A stretch of DNA of 64,000 nt from Pycnococcus provasolii (Eukaryota > Chlorophyta > Pseudoscourfieldiophyceae > Pseudoscourfieldiales > Pycnococcaceae). Of this stretch, positions 47,317 to 55,865 are shown one piece after another. A program made the translations under genes and the position numbers. The stretch spans positions 312,501-376,500 of the forward strand of contig OW568895.1 in NCBI GenBank assembly GCA_938743325.2, in the 5' to 3' direction. The first letter of the stretch is position 1. Every line of letters begins with the position of its first letter. The notes under the pieces were generated by a model. That model worked only from the letters and a program-made list of their open reading frames with translations, searched no databases and was not told where the DNA came from.

Positions 47317-48921
47317 ATGAATTCGTCTGCCGTTGGTCAGTCCATCATGATGTCGTCTGACTCGCCTCCGAGTGGCGAGCGCGCTGACGATGACGACAAT
47401 GATGATCAGCACGATGACGTCAACGACAACGCAGAAGAAGGCGCACAAGAAGGTGATGCCGCTGCTGCGGAAGTCCTTCCGAGAGAAATGTACGGCGAAA
47501 ATACGCCGAAGAAAAAGGGCGCGCTGCCTAGGACCCTCATGACCGAGAAGCAAGCGCGCCAGGACGCTACGTGTCCGCACTGCCACAAGGTGTTCCCATC
47601 CACGTCCAATCGCAACCGACACGTTCGCGCTGTCCATGAGGGCCATGAGGTCAAAAAAACCCACAAGTGCTCGTTCCCAGGATGTACGTACGCGGCGACG
47701 CAAAAGGCAAATCTGAAAGAGCACGAGCGGACGCACACGGGCGAAAAGCCGTTCAAGTGCTCGTTCCCGAATTGTACGTACGCGGCGACGCAAAAGGCAA
47801 ATCTGAAAGTGCACGAACGAACGCACACGGGCGAAAAACTGTTCAAATGTCAATTCCCAGGATGTACGTACGCGGCGACGCAAAAGGCAAATCTGAAAGT
47901 GCACGAACGAACCCACACGGGCGAAAAACCGTTCAAGTGCTCGTTCCCAGGATGCACGTATGAAACGGCGGACAAGGGAACTCTGATAAAGCACGAGCGA
48001 ACGCACACGGGCGAAAAACCGTTCAAATGTCAGTTCCCAGGATGTACGTACGCGGCGACGCGAAAGCCAAATCTAAAAACGCACGCCATGTTCCGACATA
48101 CGAACGAGCGCCCCCATGCGTGTACCGAGCCGGCGTGCGGCATGCGCTTCGTGACGACCGTCGAGCTCAAGAAGCACGTCAAAGGTTATCACACGCCCGA
48201 AGGCATTCAAAAGAAGAAGAAGGAGGAAGAGCGCTGGACGAAGGCGCTGCTCCGCGACAGGTACGTGATGGACGCCGCGAACGACGATTCGGCACCCGTC
48301 CCTGGTCATTTTCGCCGCGAGTTCCGGATCGAGTTCCGGTGCCTCCAGGATGGGAGTACCGCGGCGTACGCCCGGATCGATTTCGTGATTTGTCCCATCG
48401 GCGGTTCGCCGAACGTCCTCATCTTCCTGGAAATCGACGAGCATCAACACAGATTTTACTTTGGTGGGGTTGCGTGCGACGTCAAGCGCATCGGGCGCGT
48501 GCACGAGGCGCTCGCGCTCGGAAGCCTCGGGTTCGGCGGCGTGGATGGCGTGAAGATTACGTGGCTTCGTTATAACCCGAACGATTTTACGATCGACGAG
48601 GTTCCGCAAGAGCTGGACAAGCGCGAGCGCGAGCGCGTCCTGCTCCGCCGCCTCCGCGACATTGGCGCGTCCGCCGCGACGGACCGGTCGGGCGACCTTG
48701 AGGCGATCGAGTACTTCTGCTTCGACGCGGACGCGGAGACGGCGGAGCGCCCGCTCGCGTGCGAGGACCCCGCGTTCGCGGCGTACCTCAAGTCCGTGGT
48801 TCGACGCACGGAGCGCGCGATGATGGAGGAGCGCGAAAACAAAAAGCGCGCGCACGAGGTCGGTCCGTCGGCGGATGGCGCAGACGCGGCGGGACCGAGC
48901 ACGAAACGCGAACGCAGTTAG
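47317..48921 (+). CDS. Seven-finger C2H2 zinc-finger protein fused to a PD-(D/E)XK-like domain
   Basis: The product is 534 residues. Seven C2H2 fingers lie at about residues 86-292; fingers 2-6 use the C-x4-C form with TGEKPFKC linkers. Fingers 2-4 share the helix QKANLK, finger 5 DKGTLIK and finger 6 RKPNLKT. From about 308 a separate domain follows: YARIDFVICP (Asp), VLIFLEIDEHQHRFY (Glu-x-Asp-Glu-x-Gln-His), CDVKRI, and VKITWLRYNPNDFTID. This D...ExDExQH...C.xxR(I/M)...RxNP order recalls a group of proteins I associate with large DNA viruses and protists, plausibly PD-(D/E)XK nuclease-fold; that link is from memory and unverified. Together it reads as a natural zinc-finger nuclease. TGTAA follows at 48926. 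The basic/Ala-rich tail may be a nuclear signal. Confidence 0.8.
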   Translation: MNSSAVGQSIMMSSDSPPSGERADDDDNDDQHDDVNDNAEEGAQEGDAAAAEVLPREMYGENTPKKKGALPRTLMTEKQARQDATCPHCHKVFPSTSNRNRHVRAVHEGHEVKKTHKCSFPGCTYAATQKANLKEHERTHTGEKPFKCSFPNCTYAATQKANLKVHERTHTGEKLFKCQFPGCTYAATQKANLKVHERTHTGEKPFKCSFPGCTYETADKGTLIKHERTHTGEKPFKCQFPGCTYAATRKPNLKTHAMFRHTNERPHACTEPACGMRFVTTVELKKHVKGYHTPEGIQKKKKEEERWTKALLRDRYVMDAANDDSAPVPGHFRREFRIEFRCLQDGSTAAYARIDFVICPIGGSPNVLIFLEIDEHQHRFYFGGVACDVKRIGRVHEALALGSLGFGGVDGVKITWLRYNPNDFTIDEVPQELDKRERERVLLRRLRDIGASAATDRSGDLEAIEYFCFDADAETAERPLACEDPAFAAYLKSVVRRTERAMMEERENKKRAHEVGPSADGADAAGPSTKRERS

Positions 48922-49034
48922 TGTGTGTAACACGCGCGCGTTTCCCGGAATTTAACCCATAACACGCTGCATCCCACACACGGCGCAGGACATCACGCGG
49001 TCCTCTCCCTCATGAGACCAAAAAAGTGTGATTC

Positions 49035-49175
49035 CGTGAATTACAAATAAAGTTAGACCTACCGGCTCCGTACCAGGGAGGCAGCAAACGCAGCCATCCC
49101 CACCCTACGGAATCACAAAGTCAAACCTAATGGCTCCAAACCAGGGAGGCAGCACACGCAGCCATCCCCACCCTT
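49035..49175 (-). repeat. 68-bp tandem duplication at the 3' end of the subtilase gene
   Basis: ACCAGGGAGGCAGCA occurs at 49072 and again at 49140, with similar flanks (GACCTACCGGCTCC versus AACCTAATGGCTCC, CAGCCATCCCCACCC). The right copy encodes the last residues of the subtilase (CVCCLPGLEPLGLTL then stop). The left copy would encode CVCCLPGTEPVGLTL and reads on. Confidence 0.85.
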
Positions 49176-52100
49176 GCCACACCAGCTATCCACCGCCGCG
49201 CCGAAGGGACAGAAGGACGACGTTCCCATACAACGCCCTCCCACGATGGCGCACCTCAGCCCGCAGCCGAGTACCACCTCGTCCTCTTCAAGCAGCAAAG
49301 CCGGCAAGCCGTGCGAGTCCAGATTTGCCATAACGCCATTCACCATCGTACGCGTACGTGCCGTGCCTGTGCCGGCGCCTGTGCCACCTTCTCCTGAATC
49401 GGACGAACCGGTTGAGTTGCTGTTGCCACCCAGTGCATTGGCGAAAGCTGTCACATTCCCGCACGTGCGTGCATTGTCCAAAAATGCGGGGCACGACCTC
49501 GCGCTAAACTCGTCGCGCATTCCCGCCGTCTCCTCGAGGGGTGCACCGCCAAGAGGACCAACTACCCCGCGCGACAGCTGCCATTCACGGATGGCACGCT
49601 GCTCCTCGACGCCGATTGGCTGTGGGTAGAGGCGAATGTCAGCCACGCGGGCACGAAGGCTCGTGAGATCGCCGCCGCCAGGGAAGGCGGATGCGCCGAC
49701 GAGAAGGCGAAGCGTGAAGGCGGCATCGCCACCAGCTGTTGCTTTTCCAGCTGCAAGGACTTCGCTGTCGTCGTTTGTCGAGTTGCCTCCGGTGGGAGGT
49801 GGAAGGAGGCCAAATGACTTGGCATCTTCGTCGCGCGATCCCTGTCGTGTGACGGTGTGCTCAAGAACTGCGACGCTCGTGCCGTTGACGTGCAGTGTCG
49901 CCGTCGAGTTGCCGTGCACATTCAGAACGACGTGCGCCCACTTCTGCTCGGGAAGGGCACCCTTTGAGCTCGAGATGGCCTCGATCGCGTCGATGTTCCA
50001 CACAACCTGCTGCTTATTTTGCCGTGACCTGCTCCCACGCTTCACTCCACGTTGAGCGGCAGCAACCATGGGCACGGGCGATCCTTGGTGACGCCACGCA
50101 CGGGCGTCGAGCAGGCCGTCGAACGACGTGCGAACGGACCAGCCACCTCGATACAGCACTTCTTGCGACGACGACGGCGATGGCGATTGCACGTAGTGCA
50201 AGTCCATGAGCGTCGCGTGCATGCGGTGCTCGTGCACGCGCACCCACATGGCGAGTGCGAAGCCATTGCCGCCTGAACGGAAGCTTGCATTCATCGCGGC
50301 TGCATTCGCGCCTCCTAGCCCAGCCTCGGGTGGCGGCGACATTTCCAGGAATGATCCATCGCCATCGAGCCAAAGGCCGTCGGCACGCCAAAGCAGCTCC
50401 TCGGGTCCACGGGTACCTGCATCATCCTCACTGGAAGCTGGGGGGTTGCCCTGTGCTGCGGGACCACCCAGCCTCGCATCCCAAGGTACGCCGGTGTATA
50501 CGCGATGCCCGGCAGATGATGATGATGATGATGATGTGTTTGACGACCCCCTGAGGCATCGCTGATCAGCAGCCCCATTCGCTGTCACGTCTCGTGCAAC
50601 CCCGCCGCCAGAATCCAGCCTGCCGAGCTCCCATGCATGCGACGCGCAAACTACGAAGCCGGCGGGATCTCCGATGGCTGGCTGCTCCGCGCCGTCGTGC
50701 AACTTCGACGCCTCCTCACGTGTTGGTAGAGATGGTTCGCCAAACTTCTCGAGTAACGTCGTCTGATCCGACTTGTCAGCTGCCTCATCGATCGAAGGAA
50801 AGACCCGCTCCCATTCCCACAGATCGGCATAATCAAGGAGAATTTCGTCCTCGAGATCTCCATAGTCGACGACCATGTCCATCTCATTTCCCACTTTTTC
50901 TCCCACCTTCAGCACACCTTCAGCCTTCTTCTCTTCTTCTTTTTCTTGGTCTTTCTCTTGACGATTACCAACCTGAGATGGAGAAGATGATCGTGATCGT
51001 GATTTTGCCAAAGGGATCGCCTTCTCATCTTCCTCCATCCTCTTCTTGCGGATCCTCTTACTTGCATCACGCGTCCTCTTGCTGCTCTTCAATTTCTGAC
51101 GTTCGTTGTTGTCGTCGCCGTCGTCCTTGTTGTTGTTGTTGTCCTTTTTTATCGCACTGAAACGATCAAATGCAGAGAACGGTGAAATTTCGTCGTCGTT
51201 GTCATACGGCTCGTCAAGCCAATCCTCAAATGCATTCACATTCAGCATGCAATTCGCACTTCCGCGAAGATCTCGAATTTTGCCCTTGCTGCAGGTATTC
51301 TTGAGAAGCGCCTTGATTTCGTTCGGCATCATCCACGGCTCCGCCTGCAGAATGAGTGCTGCCGCGCCAGCTACAAGAGGTGCCGCCATCGAGGTGCCCG
51401 AGAGCGCCGCGTACGAGTTCTTACCCGTGTGGTACGCGCTCCTTGCATTGGATCCTGGTGCCATGATATCAACCACGGCACCGTAGTTGGAGTACTCCGC
51501 ACGATTGTCGTTCGTCGTCGTGGCGCCGACGGTAATCGCATGCTGAGAATTCGGTGGGCTGTACGGGCTTGCGTCCCTTGCATCGTTGCCGCTCGCGGTC
51601 ACGCACAGGACGCCGATCTTAGACAGCTTCTCGATGATGGAATTCAGCGTGTACGAGTGTGGGCCTCGTAGAGACATTACCACCACGGAGCTGCGAGCAA
51701 GAGCAATTTGACCGGCACGCGATTTTGGGTTAACCTCGTCGTCTGGCAATTTGTCTCCAGAGCTAAGTGGCACAGCTTGACTGGCAAGCCCGTAGATGTG
51801 GTTGAGCGCTTGAACGACGTGGTCGACGCGTCCCTTGCCCTTGCTATCCATCACCGCCATGGGAACGACATTTGCACCCGGCGCGACGCCAGTGTTCAAT
51901 CCACAAGCAAGTCCTGCGACATGCGAGCCGTGGCCAAAGCGATCTGCCGTAGTTTTGTCGCTGGTACGAAAGCTCCGACCCATGGCACTAGCAATTTTGT
52001 TCTTTCCCTTGAACTCCACATGATTGCTGTTCAATCCTGTGTCAAGCACCCAGATTGTCACTCCCTTTCCAGTGAATTTGTGTGGCGTTGTATACGTCGA

Positions 52101-53717
52101 GTCCAGAGGAAGCGATTGCTGGTCAATACGATCGAGTGCCCACGAGAAGGCTTTGTTCGTCGTCGACGGCTGCTGAACATTGTTTTCGTTAGTTCTTGAG
52201 TAGCTTCCTCGACGTTGCCCGTTCTGAGTCTTGTAGTTGTTTTGGCCGCGGCTGCGTTCCTGCTGTGCGAGAAAGCCAAAGCCAGCGGCGGCGCTTTTGG
52301 CTGAACTCGCCGTCACCTCCACAGGAGTGGCGGCTGCTGAACTCGTCGCCGATCCTCCGATTTCAAAAATACTCTGCCCAGTCCTCATGCGAGAACGAAG
52401 CATGTCGATGCGTTCTGAAACGGGAGTTGTTTCGTTTATGAAGCCACTACTACTTGTAGTGACTGACGATGCAAAACGGTCGCTTATGGTGATCGGCGGC
52501 GGTGGCGCCTCGTCGTTGTCGTCGTTGTCGTCGTCGTGACTGTGAAATCGATGATGAATGCCCGCGCGTTCGAGAACCATCTGCATAGCCATTGCTGGTT
52601 CAATTGACGGATCTGGGATGTCATCGTCCACGTGCAGGATGTGTGACTCGCGCGTGACGCGTTCGCCGTGATCTGGAAGCTCCACCATCGCATCCTCCTC
52701 GATAAACTGCACGAATGGACGAAGTGCAACGCGCAAGCGAGACACTTCCTCAGGGGTGAGCCACGCAGATACGATGAGCATATGCTCAAGAATACCATCC
52801 TTGACACGTCCGGAGGCGGCGCCATTATCATCACCATCATCGTTCTGGTCAATCACATCATCATCAGCGGCGGTGGTGGAAGAAGAAGAAGAAATCTGCA
52901 GCGCACGCTCACGCTCATCTTCGCCACACCAGCTCTCTCCACCAAGAAATTCGTCACAAGCCTGCTGCAGCACATCGCGATCCAAAGCAATCTCCTGCGA
53001 ACGCATCGCATTTCCTGGACTGAATTGCGACTTTTCCTCGAAGATGATCGAAGATTTGAAGTGTATGTGATAGCGCTTGTGCAATGCCTCCGAGTCATCT
53101 GCCACCTCCTGATCGATGTCGTCGTAGTAGTCGCCGTCGTAGTCGTCGTAGTAGTAGAAGTCGTCGTCGTCGTCGTCGTAGCGAATCACTGTCGTCTCTG
53201 GCAGAATCACATCCTCGACACTACTGTGGTGAATGCTGAATGTGGTGCTACCGGAAAGCATGGCTTCGTTGGGATGGAAGACTGGTGGTCCAGGAGCAGT
53301 AGTAGTCTCAGACTTCATCATCACATTCTTCGCATCGTCGTCCTCAAGCAGACGGCGGCGGCGGCGACCGCCGACGTCACTGCTGCTGCTGTTGTTCATG
53401 GTCGTGTTGTTGTTGTTTTTGCGCTGCTGGAGGAAAGCGTGCTGCTCCTTCACCACGAGCTTATGCAGATAGGAGGAGAGCAGAGTCTTCTTTTTGGTGT
53501 CCACATTGTTTTCGTTTTCGTCGTTGGTGTTGTTGTTGTTGGGAGCAGCAGCACGGCTGGATTCTCCCAAAGACTTCGCCGCGGCGCATGAGTGATGATC
53601 GTCGACGACGACGAAGAAACCTGTCGTGAGGACGAGCACTACTACTATCCACAAGGTGGTCGTCGTCCAAAAGATCATCATGGAGGTGGTAGGTACAGGG
53701 GGGAAAGCAGGCGCCAT
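49113..53717 (-). CDS. Secreted or membrane-anchored subtilisin-like serine protease (S8, proteinase K-like) with LamG-like C-terminal domain
   Basis: The product is 1,534 residues from ATG 53717. A hydrophobic segment (about 13-38, MMIFWTTTTLWIVVVLVLTT) is a signal or anchor. A long N-terminal region (40-530) is Asn/Ser/Asp-rich, with RRRRRLLEDD near residue 100 and an Asp/Tyr tract (DDDDDDFYYYDDYDGDYYDD). The S8 domain (about 540-830) has the full triad: Asp559 in VLDTG, His596 in GHGSHVAG, Ser776 in GTSMAAP, with SGND for the oxyanion Asn. A basic and Glu-rich linker follows, then a LamG-like domain (about 1130-1390; FALAMWVRV, EQKWAHVVLNVHGNSTATLHVNG). The Cys-rich tail ends CVCCLPGLEPLGLTL. 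It is much longer than typical proteinase K (about 380). Substrates are unknown; basic-pair precursors are a possibility. Confidence 0.9.
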   Translation of the reverse strand: MAPAFPPVPTTSMMIFWTTTTLWIVVVLVLTTGFFVVVDDHHSCAAAKSLGESSRAAAPNNNNTNDENENNVDTKKKTLLSSYLHKLVVKEQHAFLQQRKNNNNTTMNNSSSSDVGGRRRRRLLEDDDAKNVMMKSETTTAPGPPVFHPNEAMLSGSTTFSIHHSSVEDVILPETTVIRYDDDDDDFYYYDDYDGDYYDDIDQEVADDSEALHKRYHIHFKSSIIFEEKSQFSPGNAMRSQEIALDRDVLQQACDEFLGGESWCGEDERERALQISSSSSTTAADDDVIDQNDDGDDNGAASGRVKDGILEHMLIVSAWLTPEEVSRLRVALRPFVQFIEEDAMVELPDHGERVTRESHILHVDDDIPDPSIEPAMAMQMVLERAGIHHRFHSHDDDNDDNDEAPPPPITISDRFASSVTTSSSGFINETTPVSERIDMLRSRMRTGQSIFEIGGSATSSAAATPVEVTASSAKSAAAGFGFLAQQERSRGQNNYKTQNGQRRGSYSRTNENNVQQPSTTNKAFSWALDRIDQQSLPLDSTYTTPHKFTGKGVTIWVLDTGLNSNHVEFKGKNKIASAMGRSFRTSDKTTADRFGHGSHVAGLACGLNTGVAPGANVVPMAVMDSKGKGRVDHVVQALNHIYGLASQAVPLSSGDKLPDDEVNPKSRAGQIALARSSVVVMSLRGPHSYTLNSIIEKLSKIGVLCVTASGNDARDASPYSPPNSQHAITVGATTTNDNRAEYSNYGAVVDIMAPGSNARSAYHTGKNSYAALSGTSMAAPLVAGAAALILQAEPWMMPNEIKALLKNTCSKGKIRDLRGSANCMLNVNAFEDWLDEPYDNDDEISPFSAFDRFSAIKKDNNNNKDDGDDNNERQKLKSSKRTRDASKRIRKKRMEEDEKAIPLAKSRSRSSSPSQVGNRQEKDQEKEEEKKAEGVLKVGEKVGNEMDMVVDYGDLEDEILLDYADLWEWERVFPSIDEAADKSDQTTLLEKFGEPSLPTREEASKLHDGAEQPAIGDPAGFVVCASHAWELGRLDSGGGVARDVTANGAADQRCLRGSSNTSSSSSSSAGHRVYTGVPWDARLGGPAAQGNPPASSEDDAGTRGPEELLWRADGLWLDGDGSFLEMSPPPEAGLGGANAAAMNASFRSGGNGFALAMWVRVHEHRMHATLMDLHYVQSPSPSSSQEVLYRGGWSVRTSFDGLLDARAWRHQGSPVPMVAAAQRGVKRGSRSRQNKQQVVWNIDAIEAISSSKGALPEQKWAHVVLNVHGNSTATLHVNGTSVAVLEHTVTRQGSRDEDAKSFGLLPPPTGGNSTNDDSEVLAAGKATAGGDAAFTLRLLVGASAFPGGGDLTSLRARVADIRLYPQPIGVEEQRAIREWQLSRGVVGPLGGAPLEETAGMRDEFSARSCPAFLDNARTCGNVTAFANALGGNSNSTGSSDSGEGGTGAGTGTARTRTMVNGVMANLDSHGLPALLLEEDEVVLGCGLRCAIVGGRCMGTSSFCPFGAAVDSWCGKGGDGCVCCLPGLEPLGLTL

Positions 53718-54384
53718 TAAATATAATAAAACTCTTCTCTGCCGTGGGAGAAGGGGAGGCCCGGGGGGGAATTCTCGGTACGGCAAATTAAGGTTAAAAC
53801 ACACTCAACCCCGCACGCAAATGTACGGGGACTACGGGCGATTTGAGCCAGTCATGTGAATTTCGGGGATACCCCTACCGGGTACCGTAACGGTATACTA
53901 ATACTAAAAACGCCTTGGTTTTTTTCGTCTTGGAGAGTTTGGTTTTTTTCTCGGCAACTTCGCAGGGGGCTTTTGAATGGGCTCAGAAGAATCCGTTGAT
54001 TAATTGGGGGTTTGGTTTTTTTCTCGGCAGGTGCAGGGGGCTTTTTGAGTGAGGCTCAGAAGAAGAATTCAGTTTGATGAATTGGGGGTTTGGTTTTTTT
54101 TCTCGGTTTTTGAGTGGGCTCATCAGTCAGAAGAATTCCGTTTGATGAATTGGGGGTTTGGTTTTTCGGCGCCTTATTTTTTTTCTTGTTATTTTTTTAT
54201 TTCGTTTCGTCTTGGCACAGATTTCTTGGGGGGTGGTTGGTTGGGGTGGTTAGGGTTCCTAGGAATTTTGATTTTTCAGATGGGTCTGGTTTGGGGGTTT
54301 GGTTTTGGGGAATCATCTGTCACAGACTCACTCACAGTGAGTGGTGCAGAGAACTTTGGGGTTTGGGGTTGAACCGTTTTTTCT
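53718..54384. other. Intergenic region with a three-copy repeat
   Basis: Upstream of the subtilase and downstream of the RING gene, both minus strand. The right half is the GGGGGTTTGG repeat array; the rest holds short palindromic pieces (GGTACCGTAACGGTATACTAATAC at about 53880). No gene is supported. Confidence 0.45.
53938..54170 (+). repeat. Imperfect tandem repeat, three copies of about 70-78 bp (GGGGGTTTGGTTTTTTTCTCGG)
   Basis: Each copy runs from GTTTGGTTTTTTTCTCGG through TTTTGA(G/A)TG(G/A)GCTCA and AGAAGAATTC to TTGATGAATTGGGG. Copies begin at about 53939, 54010 and 54088, with a truncated fourth start at about 54156. Confidence 0.8.
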
Positions 54385-55566
54385 TTACTGAATGAGCGTC
54401 GTCGTCGTGGAAAGACGCCGGCGCTCGCGCTGGTGGCAATCCAAGCAGTGCGCGCGCTCCTCCCGATGCGCAAAGTCCGTGACGCTGCAGAGCGTGCAGA
54501 AAACCTCAGAGCATCCGACGCACGTACGTACGTTCGGCAACCCGCAGTGATAGCACTGCGGCGCACCCGCAGGTGCGGGTGCAGGTGTGGGCGTCACGGC
54601 GGCAGTCGCTGCATCCACGACGCGCGCAGGTGCGCCACTTAGAATTTCACTCCAGCTTGCGATCGCCTCCTGCAGCGACACGGGCAGCGTGGCACCGTGC
54701 GGTGCAACCTCCGTGCGCCACCTGTCGATGTTGTTCCCACCGTTCCTTGCGTCTGCTGCCCGCTGCACCGCCAGTCTCGCTCGCGCGGCGGCACCGACGA
54801 TGCGTCCTGCGGTCTCCGGCGTGGTGGCGAACGACGCCGCCTGCCTCGCACGCGCCGCGCGCACGAGTTCCGGCGTGAGTCCCGCGGGCAGCGGCGCTCT
54901 GCAGAGAGGGCACGCGCTGTGCGCGTGTGCTCTGCAGCTCTGCAGGCACTTGCTATGGAATCTGTGCCCGCACTCGAGTGTCACGATCGTCCCTCGCGAC
55001 GGCCTGTTGGTGGTATCTGCCAAGGCGTCCCCTTCGTCCATAGACGTGTCGTCGTGTTGTGCGCGTGCTGCACTTTTTGCCAAAGGCGAGAGACAGCACG
55101 CGCACACCTCCTCTGTCGATTCCCCGCATCCCACGCACATGAAGTCGTCCGCGCTTCTCTTCAGAGACCCACCTCCAGAGTTGACGTTGGCGTTTGTGTT
55201 TGCTGTGTATTCGGGCGGTCTATGCTGCGCTTGAACAGGTGTCGCGAACGGTCCCCCAGGTGGCGCGACAGGTGGCATCGCCAAAGGGGCTCCTCCAAAA
55301 GTAGCGGCCTGTGCGTGTGCTTGTGCTTGTGCGTGCGACAGGTGCGGTTGTGCCGAGACGGGCGTGGACATGGACACATCGTTGTCGTGCACCACCCCCA
55401 TATTATTATTATCCATATGCGAAGAAGGCGGCAAAGAAGAAGGCGGCAAAGAAGAAGGAGGCAGATGCGGCAGAGGTGTGCGCATAGGTGTGCGCATAGG
55501 TGTGTGCGAGTCCATCGACATCATCGACGACATGGGCGTAGCGGGCACGGGTTGTTGCCTGTCCAT
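54385..55566 (-). CDS. RING-type zinc finger protein, putative E3 ubiquitin ligase
   Basis: The product is 393 residues from ATG 55566. Residues 1-140 are Met/Ser/Pro/His/Ala-rich and disordered. Residues about 142-225 form a RING-like domain with an insertion: CVGCGESTEEVCACC, then an acidic loop, LECGHRFHSKCL and HSACPLCRAPLP, so the H2 pair (GHxxHxxC) and the final CPLC are intact. A middle helical part is Ala/Arg-rich. Near the C terminus a second zinc site is likely: CYHCGLPNVRTCVGCSEVFCTLCSVTDFAHREERAHCLDCH, which is B-box or FYVE-like in spacing. E3 activity is inferred from the RING. No membrane segment is seen. Confidence 0.8.
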   Translation of the reverse strand: MDRQQPVPATPMSSMMSMDSHTPMRTPMRTPLPHLPPSSLPPSSLPPSSHMDNNNMGVVHDNDVSMSTPVSAQPHLSHAQAQAHAQAATFGGAPLAMPPVAPPGGPFATPVQAQHRPPEYTANTNANVNSGGGSLKRSADDFMCVGCGESTEEVCACCLSPLAKSAARAQHDDTSMDEGDALADTTNRPSRGTIVTLECGHRFHSKCLQSCRAHAHSACPLCRAPLPAGLTPELVRAARARQAASFATTPETAGRIVGAAARARLAVQRAADARNGGNNIDRWRTEVAPHGATLPVSLQEAIASWSEILSGAPARVVDAATAAVTPTPAPAPAGAPQCYHCGLPNVRTCVGCSEVFCTLCSVTDFAHREERAHCLDCHQRERRRLSTTTTLIQ

Positions 55567-55865
55567 TTCAGCCGGAGCGAGGCGGGAATATGGCGGGGAG
55601 GGGAGGGGACAGGTTCAAAAGTCAACGTTCGGCGGGGGCGTTGGGGGAAAAACCAAACCACAAAACTGAAAACTGAAAACCTGCCCCGGAAAACAGCCCC
55701 GGAAGCGAAAAAGGTGGTTTGGGGGTTTGGCGATTGGGGTTTGGGGGTTAGCGAGCAAGAATTAGTAAGGTTACTTCTTTGACTTATGAACTCAAATGAA
55801 ATGCACGTGGCAGCCTGGAGAACCTGGCCAGTGAGTGGGCCGGCCAGACGCACAGACAGGTGGGA

